64,000 bases of DNA from Solirubrobacterales bacterium (GCA_027449125.1 DAIDME010000014.1:62001-126000); one strand, 5' to 3'; counted from the first letter of the stretch, positions 19,201 through 27,949 are shown. The notes: a model not told the origin generated them from the sequence alone. Numbers and translations: made by a program.

Positions 19201-19401
19201 CTCCACGTAGGTTGTGGTCGCGACCTCCGGGTCGGTCATGATCGTGGCCGGGTTTGAGTTCACGAGTACGACCTCGTACCCCTCCTGCATGAGGACCCTC
19301 GCCGCCTGCGTACCCGAATAGTCGAACTCCGCGGCCTGCCCGATCACGATCGGGCCGGAGCCGATCAGCAGGATCTTGTGGATGTCGTCGCGTCTAGGCA
19401 T
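16267..19401 (-). CDS. carB: Carbamoyl phosphate synthase large subunit
   Basis: Makes carbamoyl phosphate from bicarbonate, ammonia channelled from CarA, and ATP. The protein has 1044 residues with two homologous ATP-grasp halves ([22 protein letters not shown] at the N-terminus; [20 protein letters not shown] near 530), an oligomerisation segment between them and a C-terminal MGS-like allosteric domain ([17 protein letters not shown]). It is last in the pyr operon, and its ATG overlaps the carA stop by 4 bp. Confidence 0.98.
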   Translation of the reverse strand: MPRRDDIHKILLIGSGPIVIGQAAEFDYSGTQAARVLMQEGYEVVLVNSNPATIMTDPEVATTTYVEPLDPATVTRIIERERPDALVATLGGQTALNLAKRLHEDGVLERYGVELIGAKIDAIERGEDRDLFRATMQAAGLRVPRSAIAHTLEQARLAVAEIGLPVIIRPAFTLGGAGGGVLRDMAQFDAVIGRGLEASPISQILIDESVLGWGEFELEVMRDSTDNVVIVCAIENIDPMGVHTGDSVCVAPQQTLPDHLYQRLRDQAIAVIRAIGVETGGSNVQFAVNPATEEIMVIEMNPRVSRSSALASKATGFPIAKIAARLAVGYTLQEISNDITRATPASFEPAIDYCVVKWPRFAFEKFPGAEQELTTHMKSVGEAMAIGRTFRQAFAKALRSRELDDPARFPGDDAELLARVAQPGAERFDHLLEALRRGHTVAALEALTRINPWFLRELAVVAREPETVFAGERTFKAVDTCAAEFAAQTPYFYSAWERPRPVGRDGGTLTAGEVTRGSRASVVILGSGPNRIGQGIEFDYCCVHAAQTVRESGRDAVMINCNPETVSTDYDTSDRLYFEPLTLPDVLGVCDVEQPEGVILQFGGQTPLKLAAGLRDAGIPILGTTTDAIDLAEDRARFGRLLDELGYRAPPYAAVATPEEALERAPEVGFPLLVRPSYVLGGRAMEIVYSVDGLRDYLRRVGVIGAAGAGGGPRIYLDRFLEDSVEVDVDALCDGERVWIAGIMQHVEEAGIHSGDSACVLPPHSLGGEMLDQIRAQASGIAMALGVVGLLNVQFAIHAGTGLHVIEANPRASRTVPFVSKAIGLPVAKLACRLMLGAKLEEFGLPEEVATGHVCVKEAVLPFDRFAGTDALLGPEMRSTGEVMGIARDFPTAFAKAQAAAGSRLPRSGTVFVSVADRDKSAATAIATQIHDMGFELLATSGTAKALARMGIPARQVNKLSEGSPHVVEAIGRGEVDLVINTPVGTGARSDGYEIRAAAVAHRIPCITTMSGAIAAIRAIAAAAHGEPEVVSLQELYAQAQASS

Positions 19402-20537
19402 CAGCGGCTGCTCCGGATCTCGTCGACAAAGCGGTCGAACAGGTAGAGAGAGTCGTGTGGGCCGGGGCCGGCCTCGGGGTGATACTGGATCGTGGCGCCC
19501 TTCACATCCACGAGCGCCAGGCCCTCGACGGTGCGGTCGTAGAGGTTCACGTGGCTCAGCTGCGCGGTACCGAAGTCCGTCTCCCAGCGCACCGGCTCGT
19601 CGCCTTCGATGCGGCCGTGTCCGTCGGGCCCGAGGACCGCGAAGCCATGGTTCTGGCTGGTGATCTCGGTGCGGCCCGAGGCCAGATCCTTGACCGGGTG
19701 GTTGGCGCCGTGATGGCCAAAGGCCAGCTTGTAGGTCTCGAGCCCGAGCGCCCGGCAGAGCAGCTGGTGGCCCAGGCAGATGCCGTATACCGGCTTCCTG
19801 CCGACGAGGCCGCGGACGGTGTCAACGACGTAGCCGAGCGCCGCGGGGTCACCGGGGCCGTTGGCCAGGAAGATCGCGTCCGGGTCACCGGCGAGCAGCG
19901 CCTCGGCGCCGGCCGTGCATGGGTGCAGTGTCAGATCGACGCCGCGCTGGGTGAGTTGGGCGATGATCGAGCGCTTCACGCCGGTGTCGATCATGGCCAC
20001 CCGCACGCGTGACTGCTCGCCGCTGCCGGCGACCTCCACCACGGATGGCGGTGTCACCTCCCGCGCGAGATCACGGCCCGCCATCGCCGGCTCGCGCTCG
20101 ATCAGCTCGCGGGCCTCGCTCTCCGGCAGGGCCGCCGGGAACACGCCGCCGCGCATTGCGCCCGCATCACGGATGTGGCGTACCAGCGCCCTGGTGTCAA
20201 CGTCGGTGATCGCCGCGACCCCCTGGGCCGCGAGCCAGGACAACCAGCCGCCCTCGGCGTACGGGGCGTCGTCATAGTCGACCGCCGCGCGCATGATCGC
20301 GGCCCGTGCGTGCGCACGATCTGACTCCATCGCGCGCTCGCTCACCCCGTAGTTACCGACCTGTGGATAGGTGAACGCGATCAGCTGGCCGGCGTAGGAG
20401 GGATCGGTCATGGCCTCCTGATAGCCGGACATCGACGTGGTGAACACGACCTCCCCCACCGCGTGCGTGTCGGCGCCGCAGGCGCGCCCGTCGAAGCGCG
20501 CGCCGTCCTCCAGAAGCACGTATGCGTCGCGGCTCAT
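19401..20537 (-). CDS. carA: Carbamoyl phosphate synthase small subunit
   Basis: The glutaminase subunit that supplies ammonia to CarB. The protein has 378 residues from the ATG at 20537. The N-terminal CPSase_sn domain ([24 protein letters not shown]) is followed by a class I glutamine amidotransferase domain with the nucleophile in [10 protein letters not shown] and the His/Glu pair in [10 protein letters not shown]. It overlaps both pyrC and carB by 4 bp, indicating tight translational coupling. Confidence 0.97.
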   Translation of the reverse strand: MSRDAYVLLEDGARFDGRACGADTHAVGEVVFTTSMSGYQEAMTDPSYAGQLIAFTYPQVGNYGVSERAMESDRAHARAAIMRAAVDYDDAPYAEGGWLSWLAAQGVAAITDVDTRALVRHIRDAGAMRGGVFPAALPESEARELIEREPAMAGRDLAREVTPPSVVEVAGSGEQSRVRVAMIDTGVKRSIIAQLTQRGVDLTLHPCTAGAEALLAGDPDAIFLANGPGDPAALGYVVDTVRGLVGRKPVYGICLGHQLLCRALGLETYKLAFGHHGANHPVKDLASGRTEITSQNHGFAVLGPDGHGRIEGDEPVRWETDFGTAQLSHVNLYDRTVEGLALVDVKGATIQYHPEAGPGPHDSLYLFDRFVDEIRSSR

Positions 20538-21895
20538 GAGACCTCCTCGAGCATCGTCGTGCGAATGCCGGCACCGGCGTGTGCGACGCCTCCGGCGGCG
20601 AGTGTCAGCTCCACCGTGCCACGCAGGCTGCGGCCGTGAAAGCAACAGTTGTGCGAGCGACTTCTGTAACCGCCCTCGCCCACACGCCAGTCACGGTCCA
20701 GGTCGACCAGCACCACGTTGGCCTGCTCGCCGATCGCCACGCGTGGCAGCGCCAGCCCGTAGAGCGCCCCACCGGCGGTCATCCGCTCCACCAGCACCGG
20801 CAGTTGCAGCACCCCCGGCCGCACGAGCTGCGTGTACAGCGCGGCGAACGCGGTCTCAAGCCCCGTGGTTCCCATCGGCGCCTGTTCGAACGGCACCTCC
20901 TTCTCGTGCCGCGCGTGCGGCGCGTGGTCCGTGGCGACGCACTCGATCACGCCGCGGCGCAGCGCGTCTACCAGTGCCTGGCGGTCGGACTCGGCGCGGA
21001 GCGGAGGGTTCATCTTGAGGTTCGCGTCGAGGCTGAGCAGTTCTTCCTCGGTCAGCGTCAGGTGGTGTGGCGTCACCTCGCCGCTGACCGGCGCACCGGT
21101 GTCGCGCCAGAACTCGAGCGCTTCCACGGACTCCACACAGCTCAGGTGCTGGAAATGTACGCGGGCGTCCTCATATCTCGCCAGGCCGCCGTCGCGACCG
21201 ACCATCGTCGACTCGCTGATGGACGGGATCCCGGCGACCCCCAAGCGCGCCGAGATCGCGCCCTCGTGCATGACGCCGTCAGCTGAGAGCGCCGGATCCT
21301 CCTCGTGCAGCGCCACCACGCCGCCCGCCAGGCGTTGATACTGAAGCGCCTTGCGCAGCATGCCGGCACTCGCCACGGGCCGGCCGTCGTCTGTGAAGCC
21401 GAGCGCACCGGCATCAGCGAGCGCAGCCATCTCCGTGAGCTCCTCGCCCGCCAGACCGACCGTGATCGCCGCCAGGAAGCCGGTCGGCACCACCGCCTCG
21501 ACCCTCGCCTTGGCCCGCAGCGCCTCCAGCACGCTCACCTGATCGACGGTCGGCGCCGTGTTGGGCATCGCGATCAGCTGGCAGAAGCCGCCTGCGGCGG
21601 CGGCGGCCGTGCCGGTCGCGATCGTCTCCTTGTACTCCTGGCCGGGGGTGCGCAGATGCACGTGCGGGTCGACGAACGCCGGGAATAGGTGCTTGCCGGC
21701 CGCCTCGATCACGGCCGCCCCGCTGGGCGGCCGTGTCGTCCCGGGCTCACCCAACTCGGCGATCACGCCGCCGCGGATCAGCACGTCCCGCGGCGCGTCG
21801 ATCCCGGCCCGCGGGTCGAGGACATGCGCCTGCCTGACCAGGATCTCGGCCGGCAGGGCACTCCTGTGAAACAGCTTATCGCCGCTCATGCTCAC
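20534..21895 (-). CDS. pyrC: Dihydroorotase
   Basis: A zinc amidohydrolase that cyclises carbamoyl aspartate. The protein has 453 residues with the metal motif DPHVHLR, conserved PNTAPTVD, SGEVTPHHL and CVATDHAPH. The likely GTG start at 21895 overlaps the pyrB stop (GTGA); an ATG follows two codons later. It belongs to the class I/type PyrC of Gram-positive pyr operons. Confidence 0.96.
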   Translation of the reverse strand: MSMSGDKLFHRSALPAEILVRQAHVLDPRAGIDAPRDVLIRGGVIAELGEPGTTRPPSGAAVIEAAGKHLFPAFVDPHVHLRTPGQEYKETIATGTAAAAAGGFCQLIAMPNTAPTVDQVSVLEALRAKARVEAVVPTGFLAAITVGLAGEELTEMAALADAGALGFTDDGRPVASAGMLRKALQYQRLAGGVVALHEEDPALSADGVMHEGAISARLGVAGIPSISESTMVGRDGGLARYEDARVHFQHLSCVESVEALEFWRDTGAPVSGEVTPHHLTLTEEELLSLDANLKMNPPLRAESDRQALVDALRRGVIECVATDHAPHARHEKEVPFEQAPMGTTGLETAFAALYTQLVRPGVLQLPVLVERMTAGGALYGLALPRVAIGEQANVVLVDLDRDWRVGEGGYRSRSHNCCFHGRSLRGTVELTLAAGGVAHAGAGIRTTMLEEVS

Positions 21896-22812
21896 GCTAC
21901 CGCCTGCAGAGCCGGGGTACCGACCAGCAACTCATAGAGCACGGCCATGCGCACCGCCACGCCGGCTTTGACCTGCTCGCCGATCAGCGACGCGGCGCAG
22001 TCGATGGCCGCGCCGCTCAGCTCGACTCCGCGGTTGACAGGCCCTGGGTGCATCAGCAGCTGTCCTTCGCGCAGGCGTTCCAGGTTGATCTGGTAGCGCT
22101 GCGCGTACTCGCGCAGGCTCGGCACATAGGCTTCACGCATGCGCTCGTGCTGCATCCGCAGCACGTAGACCACGTCAGCTTCAGCGAGCCGCGCGAGCGT
22201 CGTCTGGCGCTCGCAGCCGAGCGCCTCGATCTGGCGCGGGATCAGTGTCGGGGGGCCGCACACCGTCACTCGAGCCCCCATTCTCCGGAAGGCGATGATG
22301 TTCGACCGCGCCACGCGTGAGTGCGCCAGGTCGCCGACGATCCACACGGCCAGTCCATCCAGCGAGCCGAGCCGCTGGCGCAGCGTGAAGACGTCCAGCA
22401 GCGCCTGCGTCGGGTGCTCGTGCTTGCCGTCACCGGCGTTGACGACCGAGGCGGCGGTCCATCCCGCCACCTGGGCGGCCGCGCCCGCGAACGGCGCGCG
22501 GATCACGATCGCGGCCGGGTCATAGGCGCTCAGCGTCTGCACGGTGTCCTTGAGCGACTCTCCCTTCTCGACGCTCGAGCCGACGCTGCGGACGCTGACC
22601 ACATCCGCGCTCAGCCGCTTGGCCGCAAGCTCGAACGATGAGCTCGTTCGCGTGGATGCCTCGTAGAACAGGTTGACGACCGTGCGGCCCTTGAGCGCCG
22701 GCACCTTTTTGATCTCGCGCCCGGATACCTCGGCGAATGACCTGGCACGGTCGAGGATCCGCTCGATCCCGGGCCGGTCGAGGTCGTCGATCGACAGCAG
22801 ATGCCCCCTCAC
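21892..22812 (-). CDS. pyrB: Aspartate carbamoyltransferase catalytic subunit
   Basis: Condenses carbamoyl phosphate and aspartate. The protein has 306 residues with the carbamoyl-phosphate motif YEASTRTSSSFE, KGESLKDT, the HPTQALLD loop and LLMHPGPVNRG. The GTG start overlaps the pyrR stop. No pyrI regulatory subunit is present, as in other Gram-positive-type operons. Confidence 0.97.
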   Translation of the reverse strand: MRGHLLSIDDLDRPGIERILDRARSFAEVSGREIKKVPALKGRTVVNLFYEASTRTSSSFELAAKRLSADVVSVRSVGSSVEKGESLKDTVQTLSAYDPAAIVIRAPFAGAAAQVAGWTAASVVNAGDGKHEHPTQALLDVFTLRQRLGSLDGLAVWIVGDLAHSRVARSNIIAFRRMGARVTVCGPPTLIPRQIEALGCERQTTLARLAEADVVYVLRMQHERMREAYVPSLREYAQRYQINLERLREGQLLMHPGPVNRGVELSGAAIDCAASLIGEQVKAGVAVRMAVLYELLVGTPALQAVA

Positions 22813-23375
22813 GCTCCACCACCTTCGCTGATCGTCACCGCGTCCTCGCCGTCGACCTCGACGACACGGACGTTCACGCGCTGCCCGCGCGAGGTCGGCA
22901 GGTTCTTGCCCACATAGTCGGGCCGGATCGGCAGCTCGCGGTGGCCGCGGTCGGCCAGCACCGCCAGCTGGACGCGCGCCGGGCGGCCGTAGTCGAACAG
23001 CGCCTCGATCGCGGCCCGCACCGTACGGCCGGTGTAGAGCACATCGTCGACGATCACGATCGTACGCCCGTCTATGGGGAAGTCGAGCTCTGTGGCGCGC
23101 ACTACCGGGGCGGCCGGCGGCGCGACGACGCGACGACCCAGGTCGTCGCGGTAGAAGCTGATGTCAACGCTCCCAAGCGGCACCTCCGCACCGGCCAACT
23201 CGGCCACGATCACCGCCAGGCGAGCGGCCAAGACGGCGCCGCGGCGATGCACGCCCACGATCGCAAGCGGCGCCTCGCCCGCGTACGTGGCGTTCTTCTC
23301 GACGATCTCATGCGCTATCCGTACGAGCGTGCGCCGCGTGCCATCACGGTCGAGTACGACCGTCTGATGCTCCAT
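22809..23375 (-). CDS. pyrR: Pyrimidine operon regulator PyrR / uracil phosphoribosyltransferase
   Basis: A UMP-responsive RNA-binding regulator with a PRTase fold. The protein has 188 residues with the PRPP loop VIVDDVLYTGRTVRAA and the basic face GVHRRGAVLAARLA. It is the first gene of pyrR-pyrB-pyrC-carA-carB. Its own leader contains a consensus PyrR-binding loop (23391-23404) overlapping the Shine-Dalgarno region, so PyrR should repress translation of the operon when UMP is high. Confidence 0.96.
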   Translation of the reverse strand: MEHQTVVLDRDGTRRTLVRIAHEIVEKNATYAGEAPLAIVGVHRRGAVLAARLAVIVAELAGAEVPLGSVDISFYRDDLGRRVVAPPAAPVVRATELDFPIDGRTIVIVDDVLYTGRTVRAAIEALFDYGRPARVQLAVLADRGHRELPIRPDYVGKNLPTSRGQRVNVRVVEVDGEDAVTISEGGGA

Positions 23376-23390
23376 CGATACGTCCTTCCT

Positions 23391-23404
23391 GGCCTCTCCG
23401 GACC
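23391..23404 (-). promoter_or_regulatory. PyrR-binding loop over the pyrR ribosome binding site
   Basis: The minus strand reads GGTCCGGAGAGGCC, which fits the published PyrR-binding consensus ARUCCNGNGAGGYU with a compensatory A-U to G-C change at the stem base and the invariant CNGNGA loop. The Shine-Dalgarno AGGAAGG follows directly, 7-8 nt before the ATG, and CCTTT upstream can pair with it. This layout implies translational repression, as described for Mycobacterium, rather than the transcriptional attenuation seen in Bacillus. Confidence 0.85.
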
Positions 23405-23432
23405 GGGTTAAAGGGACAGTGTGGCGACAGTA

Positions 23433-24431
23433 TCAGGAGCTTCGGTCGTCCGGCGTGCTCGCTCTGCCGCTGCTGCCGGCCAGCGGGCCGGCAGCAGCGC
23501 TGTCGCGCTCTGACCAGCGCAGCAGGCGCGGCGCGCCGCGCTCCGGGAAGGGGATCTCGATCGTGTCGAAGTCCCTGGGCACCACCGTGTTGGCGAAGAT
23601 CTCACGGGCCTGGTCGCGGATGACCGAGGCCGGGTAGCGGATCGAGATGTGGTTCAGGGCGAGCATCACGACCTCGGCGTCTCGGGCGACCCCCGCCGCC
23701 TGGGTGGCCGTCGAGTGGCCGGTCTGGTGGGCGCGCTCGGCATCCTCGATCGCGAACGTCGCCTCGTGGATCAGCAGATCGCTGCCGTGGGCGGCGTCGG
23801 CCAGAGCAGCGCTCGGCCGTGTATCGCCTGAGACCGTGAGCTTGCGCCCGGCGCGGGCCGGCCCCATGACCATCTCCGGCGTGACGCCCGCGACCGTCTC
23901 GCCACGCTGTACGCGGCCGAAGTCGGGCCCGTCTCGCAGACCCGCCTGACGCGCACGCTCGGGGTCGAAGACACCGGGCCGGTCGTGCTCGTGGAGCACG
24001 TACCCGAGCGCCGGGCCACGGTGTGAGACCGCCACCGCCTCGATCTCGTAGCCGTCGCGCTCGAGGATCTCGCCGTCGCCCAGTTCAACCACGTGCAGGT
24101 CGTAGGAGGTCGCGCCCGCATAGCGCATCAGATTCGCGATCAGCTCCTCGAGGCCGCGCGGACCGTGGATCGCGAGTGGCCGGCCGCGGTCGCGCATGTC
24201 AAAGGTCTTGAGCAGGCCGGGCAGGCCGAGCCAGTGGTCGGCGTGCAGGTGCGTGATCAGGATCTCATCAATGTCGGTCAGGCCGATCGAGCGCAGCAGC
24301 TGGCGCTGCGTGCCCTCGCCGCAGTCGACCAGCAGCGTGTCGCCGCCACGGCGAACCAGCAGCCCTGGCAGGCCACGACGCTGGGTCGGCAGCGAGCCGC
24401 CGGTGCCGGCGAAGAAGACGGACAACTCCAT
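23433..24431 (-). CDS. rnz: Ribonuclease Z
   Basis: A metallo-beta-lactamase-fold endonuclease that matures tRNA 3' ends. The protein has 332 residues from the ATG at 24431 (MELSVFFAGTGG). The zinc motif HLHADHWLGLPG, the exosite-like insertion, SGDTRPS and the C-terminal HSTATQAAGVA and LNHISIRY are present. The proline-rich ending is variable. It is adjacent and codirectional with the pyr operon but separated by pyrR's leader region. Confidence 0.95.
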   Translation of the reverse strand: MELSVFFAGTGGSLPTQRRGLPGLLVRRGGDTLLVDCGEGTQRQLLRSIGLTDIDEILITHLHADHWLGLPGLLKTFDMRDRGRPLAIHGPRGLEELIANLMRYAGATSYDLHVVELGDGEILERDGYEIEAVAVSHRGPALGYVLHEHDRPGVFDPERARQAGLRDGPDFGRVQRGETVAGVTPEMVMGPARAGRKLTVSGDTRPSAALADAAHGSDLLIHEATFAIEDAERAHQTGHSTATQAAGVARDAEVVMLALNHISIRYPASVIRDQAREIFANTVVPRDFDTIEIPFPERGAPRLLRWSERDSAAAGPLAGSSGRASTPDDRSS

Positions 24432-24468
24432 TGGCGCCAGTCTGCCAAGACGGCGGTAGCCTGAGTGT

Positions 24469-25017
24469 GTGCGAGTTGTGAACACGCCAGACGCGGGGCC
24501 GTCACGGCGGCGCGGTGTCTACCGCTCGCTACCGCCGTGGCTGCAGTGGGCGCTGCCGTTCACGGTTGCGGGCCTCGTCGTGGTCGGGCTCGTGTACTAC
24601 GTCAACCACCAGACCTATGACGTGCCGCAGATCGCCAACGTGACCAAGCCGAGCGCGGTGGCCGCCCAGGACCAGCAGGGAACCGTGATCGTCGAGCAGC
24701 AGCAGGCGCCGCACGAGAGCAGCCTCGGGGCCGCCCAGGCGCCGCTCGCCGGCGTGCACGCCGCGGTCCTGCGCTACATGAGGCACGAGATCTCGCTCGG
24801 CGTCTTCGCCGGGCCGATCACGCACTCGGCCTGCACACGGACCGGGGGCTCCGGGAGCAGGCTGCTGTTCCACTGCACGGTGACGGCCACCGCCCAGGTC
24901 GTCAACTATCCCTTCGATGCGGTCGCCGACCCGGCCAGCGGCGTGATCACCTACTGCCAGCGCGTGGAGCCGCCGGTCCCGAGCATGAACATCCCGGTCA
25001 GCAAGCGCTGCACCTGA
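24469..25017 (+). CDS. Membrane-anchored protein of unknown function
   Basis: 182 residues. One hydrophobic segment (about 28-44, ALPFTVAGLVVVGLVYYV) follows a short basic N-terminus, so the rest is probably extracytoplasmic. The middle is Gln-rich. Four cysteines in the exported part (ACTRTGG, FHCTVT, YCQRV, KRCT) could form disulfides. The promoter is of leaderless type: TAGCCT ends exactly 6 nt before the GTG. I do not recognise the family. Confidence 0.75.
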   Translation: MRVVNTPDAGPSRRRGVYRSLPPWLQWALPFTVAGLVVVGLVYYVNHQTYDVPQIANVTKPSAVAAQDQQGTVIVEQQQAPHESSLGAAQAPLAGVHAAVLRYMRHEISLGVFAGPITHSACTRTGGSGSRLLFHCTVTATAQVVNYPFDAVADPASGVITYCQRVEPPVPSMNIPVSKRCT

Positions 25018-25045
25018 GCGCTGCCCGCCGGCGTCGCGGTGGTGC

Positions 25046-25891
25046 TCAGCCGACCCGCAGGCCCAGCGCCGCCGCGAGCGCCCGCCACTCGCGCTCGGGG
25101 ACGCCAACGGTGCCCACCGTCTGGACGCAGACGTGATCGGCGCCGGCGTCGCGGTGCGCCGCGGCCGCGACGGCCACCGAGGCGGCTGAGCCCTGCGGCA
25201 CCAACTGGTTCACGAGCTCGTCGCTGCCCCCGTCGGCCAGGTCCCGTTGAGCGTACCCGAGCCGTCTGAGGTTGTCCGCGTAGTTGCTCAGTCGCAGGTA
25301 GAAGGCGGCGTACTCCCGGGCGGACTCGCGCGCCGGCTCGGGGTCGGCGTCGTGGATGACGACGGCCTGCTCGGGCGCGATCAGCGCCTCTGCCCCGAGC
25401 AGCTCCCGCGCCATCCGGGTGTGGGCGGGCGGCGTGAAGTACGGGTGTGTGCCCAGCGTGCGCTCGGCGCTCAGCTCCAGCATTCTCGGGCCGAGCGCGG
25501 CCAGCAGCATGCGCTGGAGCGGGATCGGCTCTGGCGCTGCGGCGACGCCGTCCAGGAAGGCTCGCATCTTCGCCAGCGGCCGCTCGTACTCCTGCGTGGC
25601 CTCCCGGTGGCCGATCCCGATCCCGACCAGCACGCGACCGGGATGGTCGGCCTCCAGCTCCGCGAACTCGCGCGCCAGCAGCGCCGGCTCGTACTGCCAA
25701 ACGTTGACGATGCCGGTCGCGATGACGATCCGCTCGCTTGACTCGAGCATCGCCCGCAGCGACCCGAGGCGCGGTGAGCTGCCGAGCCACAGCGTGCCGA
25801 AGCCGAGCTGCTCCGCCAGCGCCGCCGCCGGCCCGTAGCTGGACAGCTCCAGCGAGCGCCCCACCCATACACCGAAGCTGCCGAGTTTCAT
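25046..25891 (-). CDS. LLM-class F420-dependent oxidoreductase
   Basis: 281 residues from the ATG at 25891. A luciferase-like TIM-barrel flavin/F420 enzyme: GFGTLWLGSS, IVIATGIVNVWQ, ELEADHPGRVLVGIGIGH and the C-terminal AGADHVCVQTVG fit the actinobacterial TIGR03620-like subgroup. It is convergent with the gene at 24469 and next to tRNA-Arg on the opposite strand. The substrate is unknown. Confidence 0.88.
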   Translation of the reverse strand: MKLGSFGVWVGRSLELSSYGPAAALAEQLGFGTLWLGSSPRLGSLRAMLESSERIVIATGIVNVWQYEPALLAREFAELEADHPGRVLVGIGIGHREATQEYERPLAKMRAFLDGVAAAPEPIPLQRMLLAALGPRMLELSAERTLGTHPYFTPPAHTRMARELLGAEALIAPEQAVVIHDADPEPARESAREYAAFYLRLSNYADNLRRLGYAQRDLADGGSDELVNQLVPQGSAASVAVAAAAHRDAGADHVCVQTVGTVGVPEREWRALAAALGLRVG

Positions 25892-25986
25892 GCGATAAGC
25901 GTTGCACAGAGGCCCGGCCGGGGGCTCAGACCCCGGCGGCTGCGCGCTGGCGCTAAGCTCGCGGTCGGCATCCCCACCGCACTCGA

Positions 25987-26059
25987 GCGCCCGTAGCTCA
26001 GGGGATAGAGCGTTCGCCTCCGGAGCGAAAGGCCGCAGGTTCAAATCCTGCCGGGCGCG
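25987..26059 (+). tRNA. tRNA-Arg (anticodon CCG)
   Basis: 73 nt fold into a standard cloverleaf: acceptor GCGCCCG pairs with CGGGCGC, the anticodon stem TTCGC/GCGAA carries loop CTCCGGA with anticodon CCG, and the T-arm is GCAGGTTCAAATCCTGC. No encoded CCA. The 3' part (from the anticodon stem) is repeated at 39937-39984 and is the attachment site of the integrated element. Confidence 0.96.
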
Positions 26060-26062
26060 TCA
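26015..26062 (+). repeat. Attachment site attL (48-bp core)
   Basis: The 48 bp from CGCCTCCGGAGCG to GGGCGCGTCA cover the anticodon loop to 3 bases past the tRNA-Arg 3' end and are identical to 39937-39984. Sequences diverge immediately outside both copies. The intact tRNA is at this end, beside the integrase, as usual for tRNA-targeting integrases. Confidence 0.96.
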
Positions 26063-26095
26063 GAAAAGCCCTGCTAATCGCGCGGTTTTTTTCGT

Positions 26096-27325
26096 TCAGG
26101 CGGCCTCGTGAAAGTCGATCTCGGTCGCCGCTGCGCTCCGTTGGCCATTATTGGCCAAATGCACGCCGTCCACGAGAGCGCGCAACCGGTCCTTCTCCCC
26201 CTGGTCACGACGCATCGACTGCCGGTACACCCTGAGCGCCAGCGCCGGGTCCGTGTGGCCCATCTCGTCCATGACGATGCCGGGGTCTTCACCGATGGCG
26301 TAGAGCACGCTCGCGAAGGTGCGGCGCAGCGAGTGCGGTGTCAGGCCCTCGGGCAGCGGCGGATGACCGCTGGCCACGAGCTGCCTCGATGCCAGATCGA
26401 CGGCTGGAGTCAGTACACGCTTGCGGACGTTGTTGGTGAGGAACTCGCGCCCGTTGGCCGTCGGGAACACGAACGCATCGGGGTTGGCCGATCCTACCCG
26501 GGCGCGGATGTTGAGCAGCTCGTCTCGAAGCGCGCCCCGGATCTTCACCTTGCGCCGCCCGGCGTCGGTCTTGGCGTCCTGCACGTGCAACCAGCCGCTC
26601 GCAAGATCGACGTCTCGCCAGCGCAGGGCCACGAGCTCTCCGACACGCAGGCCCGCGAAAGCCAAGGTTGCGATCATCCCGCGCCGCTCGACATGCCGTC
26701 GATCACCGCGGGACTCTCGATCTCTCTGGCCGGCGGCATCGAGGAGTGCCTGCACCTGCTGGGCGGTGTCGAGATATGAGCGCCTCGGCTCGTGCTCGCG
26801 CGCTCTGCGGTTCTTCCCCTTCGCGGGGTTGCGGGAGATCAACTCTCGTTCGACCGCGCCCTCGAGGATCGCCGCGAGGAGGGTCAGCTGCATGTTGATC
26901 GAGCGGGCCGAGAGCGGCTTCTCCTCCGCGAGCTTGACAGCGATGTAGCGCTCGACGCTGTCAAAGCTGATCCGATCGAGGGGCATCGCGGCGAAGTACG
27001 GCAGAAGGTGCTTCTCAAGGCGCCAGCGATAATCCGTCTGAGTGCTCGGCCGCAGCTGCTTCTCGTTCCTCAGCCACCACTGCTCGGCGAACTCATGGAA
27101 GGTAGGCATGCCCTCCGGTTCGGGTAGCGGCTCGACTGGAGGCTTCCAAGTCCCGTCTGCCACTTGGTCGAGCGCGATCCGGAGCTTCCTCTGAGCCGTG
27201 TCCTCGTCAACCTGGCCGAGAGACACCCTGCGGCGCTTCCCATAGGCTGTGAAGCGCAGGGAACGGTAGACCCTGCCATCCGCCCCGACATGCTCCACGA
27301 CCGCGCCTGTCGCTTGGCGTGCCAT
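26096..27325 (-). CDS. int: Tyrosine recombinase / phage-type integrase
   Basis: 409 residues. An N-terminal arm-binding domain (to about 65), a SAM-like core-binding domain (about 73-165) and the catalytic domain with Arg227 (AGLRVGEL), His331-x-x-Arg334 (HSLRRTF), His357 (MGHTDP) and nucleophile Tyr367 (LRVYRQSM). All catalytic residues are present, so it should be active. It ends 34 bp from attL, the expected place. The small HTH gene immediately upstream is a candidate directionality factor. Confidence 0.96.
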   Translation of the reverse strand: MARQATGAVVEHVGADGRVYRSLRFTAYGKRRRVSLGQVDEDTAQRKLRIALDQVADGTWKPPVEPLPEPEGMPTFHEFAEQWWLRNEKQLRPSTQTDYRWRLEKHLLPYFAAMPLDRISFDSVERYIAVKLAEEKPLSARSINMQLTLLAAILEGAVERELISRNPAKGKNRRAREHEPRRSYLDTAQQVQALLDAAGQRDRESRGDRRHVERRGMIATLAFAGLRVGELVALRWRDVDLASGWLHVQDAKTDAGRRKVKIRGALRDELLNIRARVGSANPDAFVFPTANGREFLTNNVRKRVLTPAVDLASRQLVASGHPPLPEGLTPHSLRRTFASVLYAIGEDPGIVMDEMGHTDPALALRVYRQSMRRDQGEKDRLRALVDGVHLANNGQRSAAATEIDFHEAA

Positions 27326-27327
27326 TT

Positions 27328-27564
27328 TCAGGCGTCCTCCTCCGGTGGTCTGTTACGGCCTGGGTGCGGGTCGGCTCTACCAAACCGCTCCCAGGCCGCC
27401 TGTTTGCTGATACCTAGCACCGTCCCGATTGACCGCCACGAGATCCCGTACTCGCGCGCAGCCGCCACCAGCTTCTCGACCTGTGCTTCGTTGTTTCGCA
27501 GAGCGTCCTGCGCCGCGCGCAGCCCGCCAAGCACATTCACTCGTTGAGCTTCAAGATGGTTCAT
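27328..27564 (-). CDS. Small helix-turn-helix protein next to integrase
   Basis: 78 residues. The first half is helical (LRAAQDALRNNEAQVEKLVAAA), followed by an HTH of the sigma-region-4-like kind (ISWRSIGTVLGISKQAAWERFG) and a polar tail. It is 2 bp upstream of the integrase. It might be an excisionase or an integrase regulator. A leaderless-type TAACTT ends 6 nt before the ATG, and CGTCA-N8-TGACG lies further upstream. Confidence 0.75.
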   Translation of the reverse strand: MNHLEAQRVNVLGGLRAAQDALRNNEAQVEKLVAAAREYGISWRSIGTVLGISKQAAWERFGRADPHPGRNRPPEEDA

Positions 27565-27646
27565 ATCGTCAAGTTATCCTGACGGCCGGACGGAAGCTAA
27601 CAGGCTTATCTCCCACGGGGCTCATGCCCTGGATTAGGATCCGCCG

Positions 27647-27949
27647 ATGACTAACTACGAGATCGTGTGCGTCAACGCCGAGAAGCCGCACGATCACATC
27701 ATCAGCGTCGGGACTAAGCGTGACGATGAGCCGGTCAAGGTGCGGTCGGTCAAGTGGGTTCGGAGGGCAATCAAGAATGGCGACGGCTTCTACACCCGTA
27801 GCCCTAAAACGCAGAAGACTGCCGAAGTCGAGCGCTACGAGTGCGAGGAGGCCAACTGCGGCTTCAAAACGATCAGGTCAGCCGCGGACGCGACGCGGAA
27901 GAACAACCTCAACGGGCTTGACCCGTGCGAGGACTCGGCGGCAACGTAA
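27647..27949 (+). CDS. DUF3892 family protein
   Basis: 100 residues. The pattern YEIVCVNAEKPHDHIISVGT, AIKNGDGFYT, CEEANCGFKTIRSAAD and the final NNLNGLDPC match DUF3892 as I know it, a small family with paired cysteines (CEEANC) and an unknown role. It is the only clearly rightward gene in the element. TAGGAT ends exactly 6 nt before the ATG, a leaderless promoter arrangement. Being in the opposite orientation with its own promoter, it may be expressed in the integrated state. Confidence 0.85.
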   Translation: MTNYEIVCVNAEKPHDHIISVGTKRDDEPVKVRSVKWVRRAIKNGDGFYTRSPKTQKTAEVERYECEEANCGFKTIRSAADATRKNNLNGLDPCEDSAAT

